Shown piece by piece: positions 35,156 through 43,561 of a stretch of DNA of 64,000 bases. Numbering within the stretch: the stretch's first letter is position 1; each line of letters opens with the position of its first letter. A model generated the notes under the pieces. The model was given only the letters and a program-made list of their open reading frames with translations, did not search any database and was not told the origin of the DNA. Location: assembly GCF_900199205.1 (NCBI RefSeq), contig NZ_OBMJ01000001.1, positions 7,061,001 through 7,125,000 of the forward strand, in the 5' to 3' direction. The DNA is from Streptomyces sp. 1331.2. Lineage in GTDB: Bacteria; Actinomycetota; Actinomycetes; Streptomycetales; Streptomycetaceae. The position numbers and the translations under genes are program-made.

Positions 35156-35695
35156 TCAACTCACCGGCTGAACAAGGGTGGTGAGCTCCTTGCCGTACCA
35201 GATCTCGGCGTACGGGCCGCCGTTGTAGGCGGGGATCTCCCGGTAGCCGTTGCGGAGGTAGAGCGCGCGGGCCTCGACCAGGTCGAGACGGGTGTCGAGG
35301 ACGATCCGCTCGGCGCCGAGGGTGCGGGCCGCCTCGTCGACGGCGGCGAGCAGGCGGGCGCCGCCGCCGGTGCCGCGCAGTTCGGGGCGGACGTAGACGC
35401 GGGTCAGCTCGACGGTGGTGGCGTCGAGCCGGCGGAGCCCGGCACAGGCGTGGGCGGTGCCGTCGTGACGGCCGATCAGGAACAGGCCGTCGGGGGCGGC
35501 GAGGTGGTCGCTGGGGGAGTCGGCCAGCCCGGCTTCCAGTTGTTCGGGGCTGCCCTCCCGGCCGAGGTGCAGGCGGTAGTAGCGGTTGGCCACGTCGTAG
35601 TAGTACTCGCGCAGCAGTTCCAGGGCCTCGGGCGTGGTCACATCGGCCGGGGTGACCGTCCAGAGGTCGGGTCGGCGGGGCGCGTTGTTCGTCAT
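35156..35695 (-). CDS. GNAT family N-acetyltransferase
   Basis: This 179-aa acetyltransferase has a standard GNAT fold: LTRVYVRPELRGTGGGARLL binds acetyl-CoA, and ERIVLDTRLDLVEARALYLRNGYREI forms the C-terminal half. The N-terminus (REYYYDVANRYYRLHLGREG) is typical of a Streptomyces subgroup with unknown substrate. The ATG at 35695 lacks a clear Shine-Dalgarno. It is divergent from the NodB lipoprotein gene, 180 nt apart. Confidence 0.9.
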   Translation of the reverse strand: MTNNAPRRPDLWTVTPADVTTPEALELLREYYYDVANRYYRLHLGREGSPEQLEAGLADSPSDHLAAPDGLFLIGRHDGTAHACAGLRRLDATTVELTRVYVRPELRGTGGGARLLAAVDEAARTLGAERIVLDTRLDLVEARALYLRNGYREIPAYNGGPYAEIWYGKELTTLVQPVS

Positions 35696-35875
35696 GCGCG
35701 CATGATCGACGCGCAGGTCAGCGCGCCGCAATCGATTTTCGGGCGGCGCGAGCCGCCGGTGCGGCCGGTCGACGGGCGTGGATGGCAAAGGAACGGCAAG
35801 GCGTCCGGCGTGCCGTTGCCCCGGGTGGGTGACGAGGGGATTGGCGGGGGTGCACGGCGGGGGAGCAGTGCAGCT

Positions 35876-36865
35876 ATGGACAGACCATCAGCTTGTCAGA
35901 TTAACGGGGGTTTGAGGGGGAGTCAGCAGAGCCGGGGCGGTGCACGGACCGCTCTGCTGGCCGCCGTCTGCCTCTCCGCCGTGGTCGCCGGCTGCGCCGG
36001 TCCGGCCGGCCCCGCCGGTCCGAAGGCGGCCCCGGTCAAGGCGGAGCCGGCCAGGGCGGGCGCGGCCCCCGCCGCCGCGCCACCGCTCCTGCCCGGCCTG
36101 GCCCGGCAGGAGGAGGAGACCAGCAGCGAGGCGGTCTCCCGTCAGGAGGCCAACGCCAGGGCCGCCCTGGAGACCGCCCAGCGGTGGGGCGTGGACCGTC
36201 CCCCGCTGAAGGCCCTGCCGCGCCCGGCGACCAGGGCCCAGCTCACCCCCGTGCAGGGCGTCAAGCTCGCCGAAGGCCGCCCGCCCGTGGTCTACCGGGT
36301 GCCGACCGACGACAAGGTGGTCTTCCTCACCGTCGACGACGGCGCCGAGAAGGACCCGGAGTTCTCCCGGATGGCCGAGGAACTGGGCGTCCCGTTCAGC
36401 GCCTTCGTCTCCGACTACCTCGTCCGCGAGAACTACGGGTATTTCCGCGACATGCACGCCCAGGGCGTGGAGATCAACAACCACACGATCAACCACCGCA
36501 ACCTGAAGGTCCTGGACTACGAGACCCAGCGCCAGGAGATCTGCAACCAGCAGGACCAGCTGGAGCAGCAGATCGGCGTCCGCCCCCGGCTGTTCCGGCC
36601 GCCGTACGGCGAGTACAACGACGACACGCTGCGCGCGGCGGCCTCCTGCGGGGTGGAGGCGGTGCCGCTGTGGAACGAGGAGGCCTTCCCGGACCACATG
36701 GAGTGGCGCTACGACGACCGCCAACTCCACCCGGGCGACATCATCCTCACCCACTTCCGCGGCCCCGACATCTGGAAGGCGACCATGCCGGACCTGCTGC
36801 GCAAGGTCGTCAACGACGTCACCGCGGCCGGCTTCACCCTGGGCCGGCTGGACGACTACCTGTAG
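35876..36865 (+). CDS. Polysaccharide deacetylase (NodB domain) lipoprotein
   Basis: This 329-aa exported CE4 enzyme is predicted to remove acetyl groups from chitooligosaccharide, peptidoglycan or a similar glycan. A long N-terminal signal ends in a lipobox (LSAVVAGC), so it should be lipid-anchored. After a proline-rich linker the NodB motifs are VFLTVDDGAEKD (Asp-Asp; Val replaces the usual Phe), NNHTINHRNL (zinc His pair), RPPYGEYND, and the C-terminal DIILTHF (catalytic His). The motif set is complete. The ATG at 35876 has a G-rich Shine-Dalgarno. It is convergent with the YchJ gene with only 6 nt between stops. Confidence 0.93.
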   Translation: MDRPSACQINGGLRGSQQSRGGARTALLAAVCLSAVVAGCAGPAGPAGPKAAPVKAEPARAGAAPAAAPPLLPGLARQEEETSSEAVSRQEANARAALETAQRWGVDRPPLKALPRPATRAQLTPVQGVKLAEGRPPVVYRVPTDDKVVFLTVDDGAEKDPEFSRMAEELGVPFSAFVSDYLVRENYGYFRDMHAQGVEINNHTINHRNLKVLDYETQRQEICNQQDQLEQQIGVRPRLFRPPYGEYNDDTLRAAASCGVEAVPLWNEEAFPDHMEWRYDDRQLHPGDIILTHFRGPDIWKATMPDLLRKVVNDVTAAGFTLGRLDDYL

Positions 36866-36871
36866 GGCTGC

Positions 36872-37303
36872 TCAGCCGAGCGAGAGGGCGTCCAGGTACA
36901 CCCAGGCGCCCTCGTGCCGCACGAAGCGGCTGTGCTCGGTGAGCACGCCCTCCTCGCGGCCCTCCGTCCAGTACGCCCGGAACGCGACCGTGCCCTCCGC
37001 GTGGAACGCCCCGCCCTCGCTGGTGGAGACCACCTCCAGCCGGGTCCAGCGCAGCGCCGGGTCGAAGCCGACCTCGGCGGGCCGGGTGTCCGGGTGCCAG
37101 GTGCGCAGCAGGTACGCCTCGTCCTGGGCGGCGAAGGCGCTGAACCGGGAGCGCATCAGGGCCTCGGCGGTGCCGGCCGCCGCCTGGCCGCGGTGCAGCC
37201 GGCCGCAGCAGTCGCCGTAGGCGGCGGGCAGGCCGCACGGGCAGGGGGAGGAGGGCAGCAGCCGGGGAGCGGCGGCGCGGGGCGCGGAAGGACGTCGGGA
37301 CAT
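36872..37303 (-). CDS. YchJ family SEC-C motif protein (UPF0225)
   Basis: This 143-aa protein has a SEC-C zinc-binding motif (CPCGLPAAYGDCCGRLHRG) at about residues 21-39, followed by the NTF2-like YchJ domain: AEALMRSRFSAFAAQDEAYL, RTWHPDTRP, WTRLEVV and HSRFVRHEGAWVYLDA. This is the whole family length. The function is unknown. It may bind zinc and a protein partner. The ATG at 37303 reads MSRRPSAPR. A separate promoter is likely, as it is 86 nt downstream of the next minus-strand gene's stop. Confidence 0.92.
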   Translation of the reverse strand: MSRRPSAPRAAAPRLLPSSPCPCGLPAAYGDCCGRLHRGQAAAGTAEALMRSRFSAFAAQDEAYLLRTWHPDTRPAEVGFDPALRWTRLEVVSTSEGGAFHAEGTVAFRAYWTEGREEGVLTEHSRFVRHEGAWVYLDALSLG

Positions 37304-37389
37304 GGGTCCATTCTCCCCCACCCCCCGGGCGGGCTCCCACCCGCCCGGGGCCCGGCGGCGGCCCGCGCCGCCCGCCGGACCCGGCCGCG

Positions 37390-38046
37390 TCACGCGGGGC
37401 GGCGGAAGGAGTAGTTGAACTCGGCGTCGCCGAAGTGCCGCATCATCCGGAGCCAGAACGGCATCAGCATCTCCATCGCCCGGGCGGCCGAGACGTCCCC
37501 GAGGTCGATGATCCACTCGGCCGGCCAGCCGAACTCGCCGAGCAGTGCGACGGTCTCGGCCTTGGCGGCCGCGTCGTTCCCGGCGACGAAGAGGTTGTGC
37601 TCGCCGGCCAGCCGGCCCGGCTCCACCATCAGCTCGCAGTTGACGGTGTTGAGCGCCTTGACCACCCGGGCCGCGGGGAACTCGCGCTGGATCCGCTCGC
37701 CGACACTGTCGGTGTTCACCGGGTCGAGGGTCACCTGGCCGTCCGGGGCGAACACCAGCGGGTTGGAGACGTCGATCAGCAGCTTCCCCGCGAGGTTTTC
37801 CGCTCCGGCGGCCCGCAGCGCCTCCAGTGCGACCGTCCCGCCGGTGGCGTTGAGCACCACCTCGCCGAAGGCGGCCGCGTCGGCGAAGGTCCCGGCGTGG
37901 GCGTCGGGGCCGGCCTGTCCGGCCCAGGCCGACCCCTTCTCGTTGTCCTTGCTCCGGGAGCCCAGCGTCACCTGGTGGCCGAGCGCGACCAGCTTGCTCC
38001 CCAGCTTCTGCCCGACCATGCCCGTGCCGATGATTCCGATCCGCAC
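37390..38046 (-). CDS. NADPH-dependent F420 reductase-like oxidoreductase (NPDR fold)
   Basis: This 218-aa Rossmann protein has the dinucleotide site MRIGIIGTGMVGQKLGSKLV, then GHQVTLGSRSKDN (the Ser-Arg pair that favours NADPH), LIDVSNPL and RVVKALNTVN, as in F420H2:NADP+ oxidoreductases and related NADP-binding proteins. It may shuttle hydride between NADPH and a deazaflavin or reduce another substrate; F420 binding is not proven. It starts at GTG 38046 after a GGGGA. It lies 146 nt downstream of the FAD monooxygenase gene on the same strand, with TAGGGT as a possible own -10. Confidence 0.85.
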   Translation of the reverse strand: MRIGIIGTGMVGQKLGSKLVALGHQVTLGSRSKDNEKGSAWAGQAGPDAHAGTFADAAAFGEVVLNATGGTVALEALRAAGAENLAGKLLIDVSNPLVFAPDGQVTLDPVNTDSVGERIQREFPAARVVKALNTVNCELMVEPGRLAGEHNLFVAGNDAAAKAETVALLGEFGWPAEWIIDLGDVSAARAMEMLMPFWLRMMRHFGDAEFNYSFRRPA

Positions 38047-38192
38047 CGTTTCCCCGTTTCGTCAGGTGGAGGCCCGCCCCTGCCGGACGTGCCGGCGACG
38101 ACCCTAGTTGACGGAGCGTCGGACGCGGGGGAACCGGTGGCGCACGTCCCCACGTCCCGGTCCCGTCGGCGGACAGGGTGACCGCGGCGACC

Positions 38193-39731
38193 TCAGGCGC
38201 GGGGGTCGCCGAACCAGGTGCGCAGCGCCCGCCTCAGCCCGTCCGGGTCCGGTTCGCCGACGGCCGAGGCCCAGACCACGTAGCCGTCCGGGCGCAGCAG
38301 CAGGGCGCCGGCCGGGGGCTCGGCGCAGTCGGCGGCCACGGTGTCCACCCGGTCCGTCCAGCCCGCCGCGTGGTCCGGGTCCTGCCCGCCGGTGAGGTCG
38401 AGCAGCAACGGGCGTCCGCCACGGGTGAGTTCGGCGAGTCGGACGGGCCCGTTGGCGGTGCTGAGTGCGAGGTCCGGTGCGAAGCGCCCGGCGAGCGGGT
38501 GCGGGCAGTCGGTGTCGTAGCGGATGTCGCTGCCGGCCATCAGTGCGGCGATCCGTCCGAGGTTGTCCTCGTGGGACAGCAGTTCGCCGAACAGGGCGCG
38601 CAGGGCCGTGGTGCCGGGGCCGGGGGCCATCAGGGCCAGTTGGGCCTGCGAGTGCATGAAGACCCGCTCGCCGATCGGGTGCCGTTCGCGGTGGTAGCTG
38701 TCCAGGAGGCCGGGTGGGGCCCACCCCCGCAGTTCGGCGGCGAGCTTCCAGCCGAGGTTGGCGGCGTCCTGCAGGCCGAGGTTGAGGCCCGGGCCGCCGG
38801 TCGCGGCGTGCACGTGCGCGGCGTCGCCGACCAACAGGACGCGGCCCTGCCGGTAGCGCTCGGCGAGCCGGGTGTTGTGGCCGGCCTGGCGGCGAGGAGT
38901 GAAGGGGCCGGCCGTCGGGGCGGGGACGAGTTCCAGGTCGGCGCCGGTCACCCGGCGGATGCTGGCGCGCAGTTCGTCCAGGGTGAGCGGTGTCTCCTCG
39001 TCGGCCGGCGGGCCGCCCCACTCCATGGTGGCGACCATGACGGCGTCCGGGTTGAAGGGCGCGAGGACGAACACGCCGTGCTCGGTGCGGGTGTGGGTGA
39101 AGGGGCGGAACGGGATCGGGCAGCCGGGCAGCAGGACGTCGCCGTCCTCGGTGAGCCGGGCGCCCTCGGGCGGCCGCACGTGGGCGATCCGCGAGACCGG
39201 GTCGGGCGAGGTGACGCCGGGGAAGCCGATGCCGGCGAGCTTGCGGACGGTGCTGCGGCCGCCGTCCGCGCCGACCAGGTAGCGGGCGTGCAACTGCCCC
39301 TCGCCGTCGGGGTCCTGGTAGTCGACCGTCACCCCGGACGGGTCCTGGGTGAACCCGGTGACCTCACAGCCGCGGCGCACGGTGACGCCCAGTTCGCGGG
39401 CGCGCTGCTCCAGGACCTCCTCGATCCGGTGCTGGGGCACCGGTACGGCGTACAGCGGGTTGGGGTCGAGCCGGTGCAGTTCCAGCGGGAAGGCGCCGAA
39501 CACGAAGCGCGGCACGGGCTTCGGCGCGCCCGGGGCGCCGCTGATCGGCTGGTGGAGGCCACGGTGGTCGAGCAGCCTGATCACTTGCCCGACCAGCCCG
39601 TTGGCCTTCTGCGCGCCCGAGCGCGCGGGCAGCCGGTCCAGCACCTCCGGCCGGACCCCGGCCAGCGCCAGTTCGCAGGCCAGGAACAGCCCGACCGGGC
39701 CGGCGCCGACGATGACGACATCGTTGACCAT
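38193..39731 (-). CDS. FAD-dependent aromatic monooxygenase (class A)
   Basis: This 512-aa flavoprotein hydroxylase is related to polyketide and phenol hydroxylases. The FAD motif GAGPVG (residues 9-14), the DG motif YLVGADGGRSTVRK and the GD motif RVLLVGDAAHVHAATGGPGL are all present. The C-terminal thioredoxin-like domain ends LLLRPDGYVVWASA, as in RdmE/MhqA-like enzymes. It would hydroxylate an aromatic substrate with NAD(P)H and O2. The ATG at 39731 has AAGGGGG upstream. The TetR gene ends only 27 nt before it, so they form an operon, and substrate induction through that TetR is likely. Confidence 0.93.
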   Translation of the reverse strand: MVNDVVIVGAGPVGLFLACELALAGVRPEVLDRLPARSGAQKANGLVGQVIRLLDHRGLHQPISGAPGAPKPVPRFVFGAFPLELHRLDPNPLYAVPVPQHRIEEVLEQRARELGVTVRRGCEVTGFTQDPSGVTVDYQDPDGEGQLHARYLVGADGGRSTVRKLAGIGFPGVTSPDPVSRIAHVRPPEGARLTEDGDVLLPGCPIPFRPFTHTRTEHGVFVLAPFNPDAVMVATMEWGGPPADEETPLTLDELRASIRRVTGADLELVPAPTAGPFTPRRQAGHNTRLAERYRQGRVLLVGDAAHVHAATGGPGLNLGLQDAANLGWKLAAELRGWAPPGLLDSYHRERHPIGERVFMHSQAQLALMAPGPGTTALRALFGELLSHEDNLGRIAALMAGSDIRYDTDCPHPLAGRFAPDLALSTANGPVRLAELTRGGRPLLLDLTGGQDPDHAAGWTDRVDTVAADCAEPPAGALLLRPDGYVVWASAVGEPDPDGLRRALRTWFGDPRA

Positions 39732-39758
39732 GTCGAATCCCCCTTGGACGAAGCGAGT

Positions 39759-40373
39759 TCAGTGCGCCGACGGATCGGGCAGCCCGGCCGCGAGTTGGCG
39801 GAGTGCCTCGGTGAACACCGGCAGGAACGGAACCACCGGGTCGGCGGTCAGGTAGTGCTCGTTGGCGACCTGCAGCGCGGAGAGCGCGGCCGAGGCGACC
39901 AGTTTCGGGTAGAGGTCCCGGTCGGCGTCGGTCCCGGTCCGGGCGGCGACCGCCGCCGCCAGCTCGGCCCGGGTCGCGGCGCCGCCGCGGACCAGCTCGG
40001 CCTGGAGCGCGGGTTCGCGCAGCAGCAGCCGTACGGCGGCGACCCACTGCGGGTCGGGATCCTCGGTCGCGCCGTCGAAGGGTGCGGCGAGGGCGCGGGT
40101 CAACGCCTCCCACAGCGGCTCCTCCGCCGGGCGGGCCCGCAGTGCCTCGGCGGCCTGCAGGACCCGGTCGCGGTGCCGGAAGACGATCGCCTCGGCCTTG
40201 CTGGAGAAGTAGTTGTTGTAGGTGCGCGGGGAAACTCCGGCCGCGGCCGCGATGTCCTCCACCCGGACGTTCTCCAGCCCCCGTTCCACGGCCAGGCGCA
40301 GCGCCGCCCAGCTCAGTGCCTCCCGCGTCGCGGCCTTCTTCCGTTCCCGCAGACCGGGCCGATCCGTCGTCAT
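39759..40373 (-). CDS. TetR family regulator of the monooxygenase operon
   Basis: This 204-aa regulator has an N-terminal HTH: REALSWAALRLAVERGLENV then VEDIAAAAGVSPRTYNNYFS (about residues 15-60), with the usual SKAEA turn. The C-terminal domain is helical, ending FTEALRQLAAGL. It is the first gene of the TetR-monooxygenase operon. The ATG at 40373 is the start. The region upstream, 17-60 nt away, contains two 13-bp palindromes flanked by A6 and T6 tracts, most likely its own operator. Confidence 0.92.
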   Translation of the reverse strand: MTTDRPGLRERKKAATREALSWAALRLAVERGLENVRVEDIAAAAGVSPRTYNNYFSSKAEAIVFRHRDRVLQAAEALRARPAEEPLWEALTRALAAPFDGATEDPDPQWVAAVRLLLREPALQAELVRGGAATRAELAAAVAARTGTDADRDLYPKLVASAALSALQVANEHYLTADPVVPFLPVFTEALRQLAAGLPDPSAH

Positions 40374-40389
40374 GGCCACTACTCTCACC

Positions 40390-40433
40390 AAAAAATGCGT
40401 GACGCGCAAGAGTGCGCGGCGCGCAAGTTTTTT
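40390..40433. promoter_or_regulatory. A6/T6-flanked double palindrome, probable TetR operator
   Basis: AAAAAA (40390-40395), TGCGTGACGCGCA (40396-40408), AGAG, TGCGCGGCGCGCA (40413-40425), AG, TTTTTT (40428-40433). The second dyad is a perfect 13-bp palindrome (TGCGCG-G-CGCGCA) and the first differs at one pair. Their centres are 17 bp apart, and the outer A6 and T6 make the whole element symmetric. It lies in the divergent interval between the TetR operon and the small membrane protein gene, so it could control both. Confidence 0.6.
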
Positions 40434-40562
40434 CGGCCGTACGGGCCGGTGGCGAGCCGCCTGCCACCTGCGGTTCGTCGCTGATAGTAGTTGCCTGGTC
40501 GCGCGGCGCATCCGCGCAGGGGCCCGTCCCCGCAGGTTTTTTGCGGCCGGAGGGCCCGACGG
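40423..40562 (+). repeat. Imperfect direct repeat around T6 tracts
   Basis: GCAAGTTTTTTCGGCCG (from 40423) and GCAGGTTTTTTGCGGCCGG (from 40532) belong to two segments of about 30 nt with similar continuation (ACGGGCCGG and AGGGCCCGA). The copies are 109 nt apart. The first borders the TetR operator; the second ends about 25 nt before the small membrane protein gene. Confidence 0.5.
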
Positions 40563-40586
40563 CCCGACGGCAGACGAGGAGCGGTC

Positions 40587-40988
40587 ATGGGTGGCAGACA
40601 GCGTCCGCCGAGAGCGCGGAACCCCCGCCGGGGCCGGCCGGCCGGGAGCGGCGGCCGGGCCGGTTCCCGGGCGGAGTTCGCCCGGATCGAGGGCTACCTG
40701 GCCTGGGAGGCGGAGGTCGCGGCGGCCGAGCGGGACGCCCGGGCCTTCGCCGGGCAGTTCCCCTGGCTGCCCGACGCCGAGCGGGAGAGCCTGGAACTGG
40801 CCTACACCGCCGACCGGCTTCGGTACGCCGAGGAGGTCGTGGACCGCGCCGTCGAGCGCTGTCGCCGACTGGCCGCCCGCTACCGCAGCGAGTGCCGCCG
40901 GTTCTGTACCCGCTGGGCCGCGCTCTGCCTCTCCGTCACCCTGGCGGCCGCACTGTTCGCGGTCGTCCCGGCCGCCCTGCGCAGCTGA
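40587..40988 (+). CDS. Small membrane protein of unknown function
   Basis: This 133-aa protein is not recognised. An Arg/Gly-rich head (residues 1-30) is followed by a charged helical region (EGYLAWEAEVAAAERDARAF, LELAYTADRLRYAEEVVDRA) and one C-terminal membrane helix (ALCLSVTLAAALFAVVPAAL, about 111-130), a tail-anchored layout with three Cys just before the helix. The ATG at 40587 has GAGGAG upstream. It is monocistronic, with a very strong terminator 21 nt downstream. Confidence 0.65.
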   Translation: MGGRQRPPRARNPRRGRPAGSGGRAGSRAEFARIEGYLAWEAEVAAAERDARAFAGQFPWLPDAERESLELAYTADRLRYAEEVVDRAVERCRRLAARYRSECRRFCTRWAALCLSVTLAAALFAVVPAALRS

Positions 40989-41009
40989 GGCCGCACCCGG
41001 AACACGGCT

Positions 41010-41047
41010 GAGGGCCCGCCGCGCCGGCAACGGCGCGGCGGGCCCTC
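41010..41047. terminator. Bidirectional terminator between the membrane protein gene and qcrB
   Basis: GAGGGCCCGCCGCGCC (41010-41025) and GGCGCGGCGGGCCCTC (41032-41047) make a perfect 16-bp stem with the 6-nt loop GGCAAC. It is 21 nt from the plus-strand stop and 19 nt from the qcrB stop. Confidence 0.92.
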
Positions 41048-41066
41048 GTCGTGCCCGGAGGCGGGA

Positions 41067-42722
41067 TCAGTGGTGGCCGTGGCCGCTGGTGACCTCGGTG
41101 TGCTCCTCCGCGGTGGGCTTGGCGATCTGGCTGTCCTGCCCGTAGAAGCCGCGGGACAGCTTGACCCGCGCGCGGGTCAGCAGCCCGGCCTTGCGGACCA
41201 CGCCGTTCTCGTCCACCTCGGGCGGCAGCACCGTCGGCTGCGGCTGGTCGTGCGCCGTGAGGGTGTGCAGCCGGGCCTGCGGCAGCGGCTCGTGGATCTC
41301 GATGAACTCGCCGTGCTGGAGCCGCTTGATGACACCGGTCTCCCGGCCGTGCAGCACCTTCTCCTTGTCCCGCCGCTGGAGGCCCAGGCACCACCGCTTG
41401 GTGATCACGAAGACGATCACCGGCAGGGCGAAGAAGCCGGCCCGCACCGCGTAGGTGATCGCGTTGATCGAGAGGTGGAAGTGGGTGGCCAGCAGGTCGT
41501 TGCCGCCGCCGGCCAGCAGGATCAGGTAGAGGCTGACCCAGGCCGCGCCGAAGGCCGTACGGACCGGGGCGTTGCGCGGCCGGTCGGCGATGTGGTGCTC
41601 CCCGCGGTCCCCGGTGACCCAGGCCTCCAGGAACGGCCAGCACCAGATGAGCAGCAGCACGAGCGGGAAGACCATCAGCGGGATGAACACCCCGAGGTTC
41701 AGGGTGTGGCCGCCCCAGACGCTGATCTCCCAGCCGGGCATCACGCGGATCAGGCCTTCGGAGAAGCCCATGTACCAGTCCGGCTGGGCGTCCGTGGAGA
41801 CCTGGTCGGGCCGGTACGGGCCGTACGCCCAGATCGGGTTGACCGTGGCGATCGCCGACATCGCCGCGACCACGCCGAAGACCAGGAAGAAGAAGCCGCC
41901 CGCCTTGGCCATGTAGACCGGCATCAGCGGCATGCCGACCACGTTCTGGTTGGTCCGGCCGGGCCCGGCGAACTGGGTGTGCTTGTGGTAGAAGACCAGG
42001 ATCAGGTGCGCCACCAGGAGCCCGAGCATGACCCCCGGGATCAGCAGGATGTGGACGGTGAACAGTCGCGGGATGATGTCCTGCCCGGGGAATTCGCCGC
42101 CGAACATGAAGAACTGCAGGTACGTGCCGACGATCGGGATGGCGAGGATCGCGCCCTCCATGAAGCGGATGCCGGTGCCGGAGAGCAGGTCGTCCGGCAG
42201 CGAGTAGCCCATGAAGCCGTCGAACATGCCGAGGAACAGCAGCAGCGCCCCGAAGATCCAGTTGATCTCGCGGGGCTTGCGGAACGCGCCGGTGAAGAAG
42301 ACGCGCAGCATGTGCGTGAACATCGAGGCGATGAAGACGATCGCGGCCCAGTGGTGGATCTGGCGCATCAGCAGGCCGCCGCGCACCTCGAAGCTGATCC
42401 TCATCGTGGACGCGTAGGCCTCGGACATCGGGATGCCCTTGAGCGGGACGTAGCTGCCGTCGTAGACGACCTCGCCCATGCTCGGGTTGAAGAAGAGGGT
42501 CAGCCAGACGCCCGTCAGGATGATGATGACGAAGGTGTAGAGCGCGACCTCGCCCAGCATGAAGGACCAGTGGTCCGGGAAGATCTTGCGCAGATTGGAC
42601 TTGGCCAAGGCGTAGATGCCGAGCCGGCCGTCGGTCCAGTCGGCCAGCGCCTCGGCCTTGTTCGCGGGCTGGGCGCGCGTGCTGGTCACCGGTCCCGGCT
42701 GCGACTGCTGGTCGGTTCTCAC
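41067..42722 (-). CDS. qcrB: Cytochrome bc1 complex cytochrome b subunit, stand-alone copy
   Basis: This 551-aa dihaem cytochrome b of the menaquinol:cytochrome c reductase passes electrons from menaquinol and pumps charge across the membrane. It has 8-9 membrane helices, haem His in IHHWAAIVFIASMFTHMLRV and VHILLIPGVMLGLLVAHLIL, and the Qo-site PDW(Y)-type motif (DAQPDWYMGFSEG). The C-terminus has the long actinobacterial cytoplasmic extension ending in EVTSGHGHH. Length matches the family. It starts at GTG 42722 after GGGGAG. No qcrC, qcrA or cta genes adjoin it, unlike the main respiratory cluster, so it is probably a paralogue used under special conditions. Confidence 0.93.
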   Translation of the reverse strand: MRTDQQSQPGPVTSTRAQPANKAEALADWTDGRLGIYALAKSNLRKIFPDHWSFMLGEVALYTFVIIILTGVWLTLFFNPSMGEVVYDGSYVPLKGIPMSEAYASTMRISFEVRGGLLMRQIHHWAAIVFIASMFTHMLRVFFTGAFRKPREINWIFGALLLFLGMFDGFMGYSLPDDLLSGTGIRFMEGAILAIPIVGTYLQFFMFGGEFPGQDIIPRLFTVHILLIPGVMLGLLVAHLILVFYHKHTQFAGPGRTNQNVVGMPLMPVYMAKAGGFFFLVFGVVAAMSAIATVNPIWAYGPYRPDQVSTDAQPDWYMGFSEGLIRVMPGWEISVWGGHTLNLGVFIPLMVFPLVLLLIWCWPFLEAWVTGDRGEHHIADRPRNAPVRTAFGAAWVSLYLILLAGGGNDLLATHFHLSINAITYAVRAGFFALPVIVFVITKRWCLGLQRRDKEKVLHGRETGVIKRLQHGEFIEIHEPLPQARLHTLTAHDQPQPTVLPPEVDENGVVRKAGLLTRARVKLSRGFYGQDSQIAKPTAEEHTEVTSGHGHH

Positions 42723-43097
42723 GACGGGCTCCCCGGCGTCCTCGGCGCGGCGTGCTGGAGACCCGCCGGCGGGAACCCCGGCCGGCGAAGTGTTGTGATC
42801 ATGGGACCTCTCGATACGGGTCCGCCGGCCGGACCGGCGCGCGGACCGGGCGGTCTGCTGGACCCGTTGCTCAGGGTGATGGAGCGCTTACTCTGTCATG
42901 CTGTCGGCAGGGGGCCGACTGTGCACGTCCATCGGTCCGTCCGGCCGCTCGTGTCGGGCCGGACGAGGGTTCCTGACGCCCGATCGGCTGGCCGCCGGTC
43001 GGCCCAACGGTGGGCGATGCTGCGCTCGGGTGCCGCTGAACCGTTTCGGCGCGCGCCGCGTCCGGGAGTCGCACGACCCACGGCCTACGCTGCGCCA
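42723..43097. other. Non-coding interval upstream of qcrB
   Basis: This 375-nt divergent interval must contain the qcrB promoter and the promoter of the small gene at 43098. The frames crossing it are Arg/Ala/Pro shadows. GTGATCAT near 42795 and TACGCT (43086-43091) are the only elements noted; the latter suits a leaderless start of the next gene. Confidence 0.45.
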
Positions 43098-43418
43098 ATG
43101 GTGGATCACCGTGAACTGTTCGAGCACGTCACCGAGGCCCTGGCCCGCGCCGGGTTCGACACCGCACCGGGCCTCTCGCCGCTGCGGATCGGCCATCACC
43201 CCGAGGGCGTGGTGGTCGGCTGGACGCCGGGCGCGGAGCCGGACGGGCCGCCCACCCGGGAGGCGCGGGCGGCGCTGAGCGGCGCGGCCGCCCTCGTGCT
43301 GCGCGAGTGCGGGTACCTGGTCGGCGAGACGGAGGCCGGCGATCTGCTGGTGCGCTCCGCCGAACCGGTGACGGTCCCGGCCGAACCGGAGCCGGTGCCG
43401 GAGCAGTGGTGGGGTTGA
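43098..43418 (+). CDS. Small protein of unknown function
   Basis: This 106-aa cytosolic protein is not recognised. A helical N-terminus (ELFEHVTEALARAGF) leads to a strand-turn-strand (PEGVVVGWTPG), a second helix (ARAALSGAAALVLRECGYLV) and a C-terminal acidic/Pro tail ending EPVPEQWWG. The layout suits a small ligand- or protein-binding fold. TACGCT ends 6 nt before the ATG with no Shine-Dalgarno, so the mRNA is probably leaderless. It lies 258 nt upstream of the Efe operon, but the iron box intervenes, so it is a separate unit. Confidence 0.65.
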   Translation: MVDHRELFEHVTEALARAGFDTAPGLSPLRIGHHPEGVVVGWTPGAEPDGPPTREARAALSGAAALVLRECGYLVGETEAGDLLVRSAEPVTVPAEPEPVPEQWWG

Positions 43419-43542
43419 CGCGTCGCCCGCGCGGTCGGCAGTGCCCGGGTGGGCCGCGCTGACGCGCGGTTTCGGGGGGCACCCGGGGGTTCCCATACCG
43501 AATCCTTACCTTGCGTAGGGGTGCAGTTGACCAGCGCGGCTC

Positions 43543-43561
43543 TAAGGTTTGCCTAAGCTAA
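43543..43561 (-). promoter_or_regulatory. Iron box (DtxR/DmdR-type) upstream of efeUO
   Basis: Read on the minus strand, the 19-mer TTAGCTTAGGCAAACCTTA matches the DtxR-family consensus TTAGGTTAGGCTAACCTAA at all but three positions. It lies 115-133 nt before the efeUO start and 12-30 nt downstream of a TTGACC (43527-43532), so it probably covers the promoter. The family represses iron uptake when Fe2+ is plentiful, consistent with the genes downstream. Confidence 0.8.
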
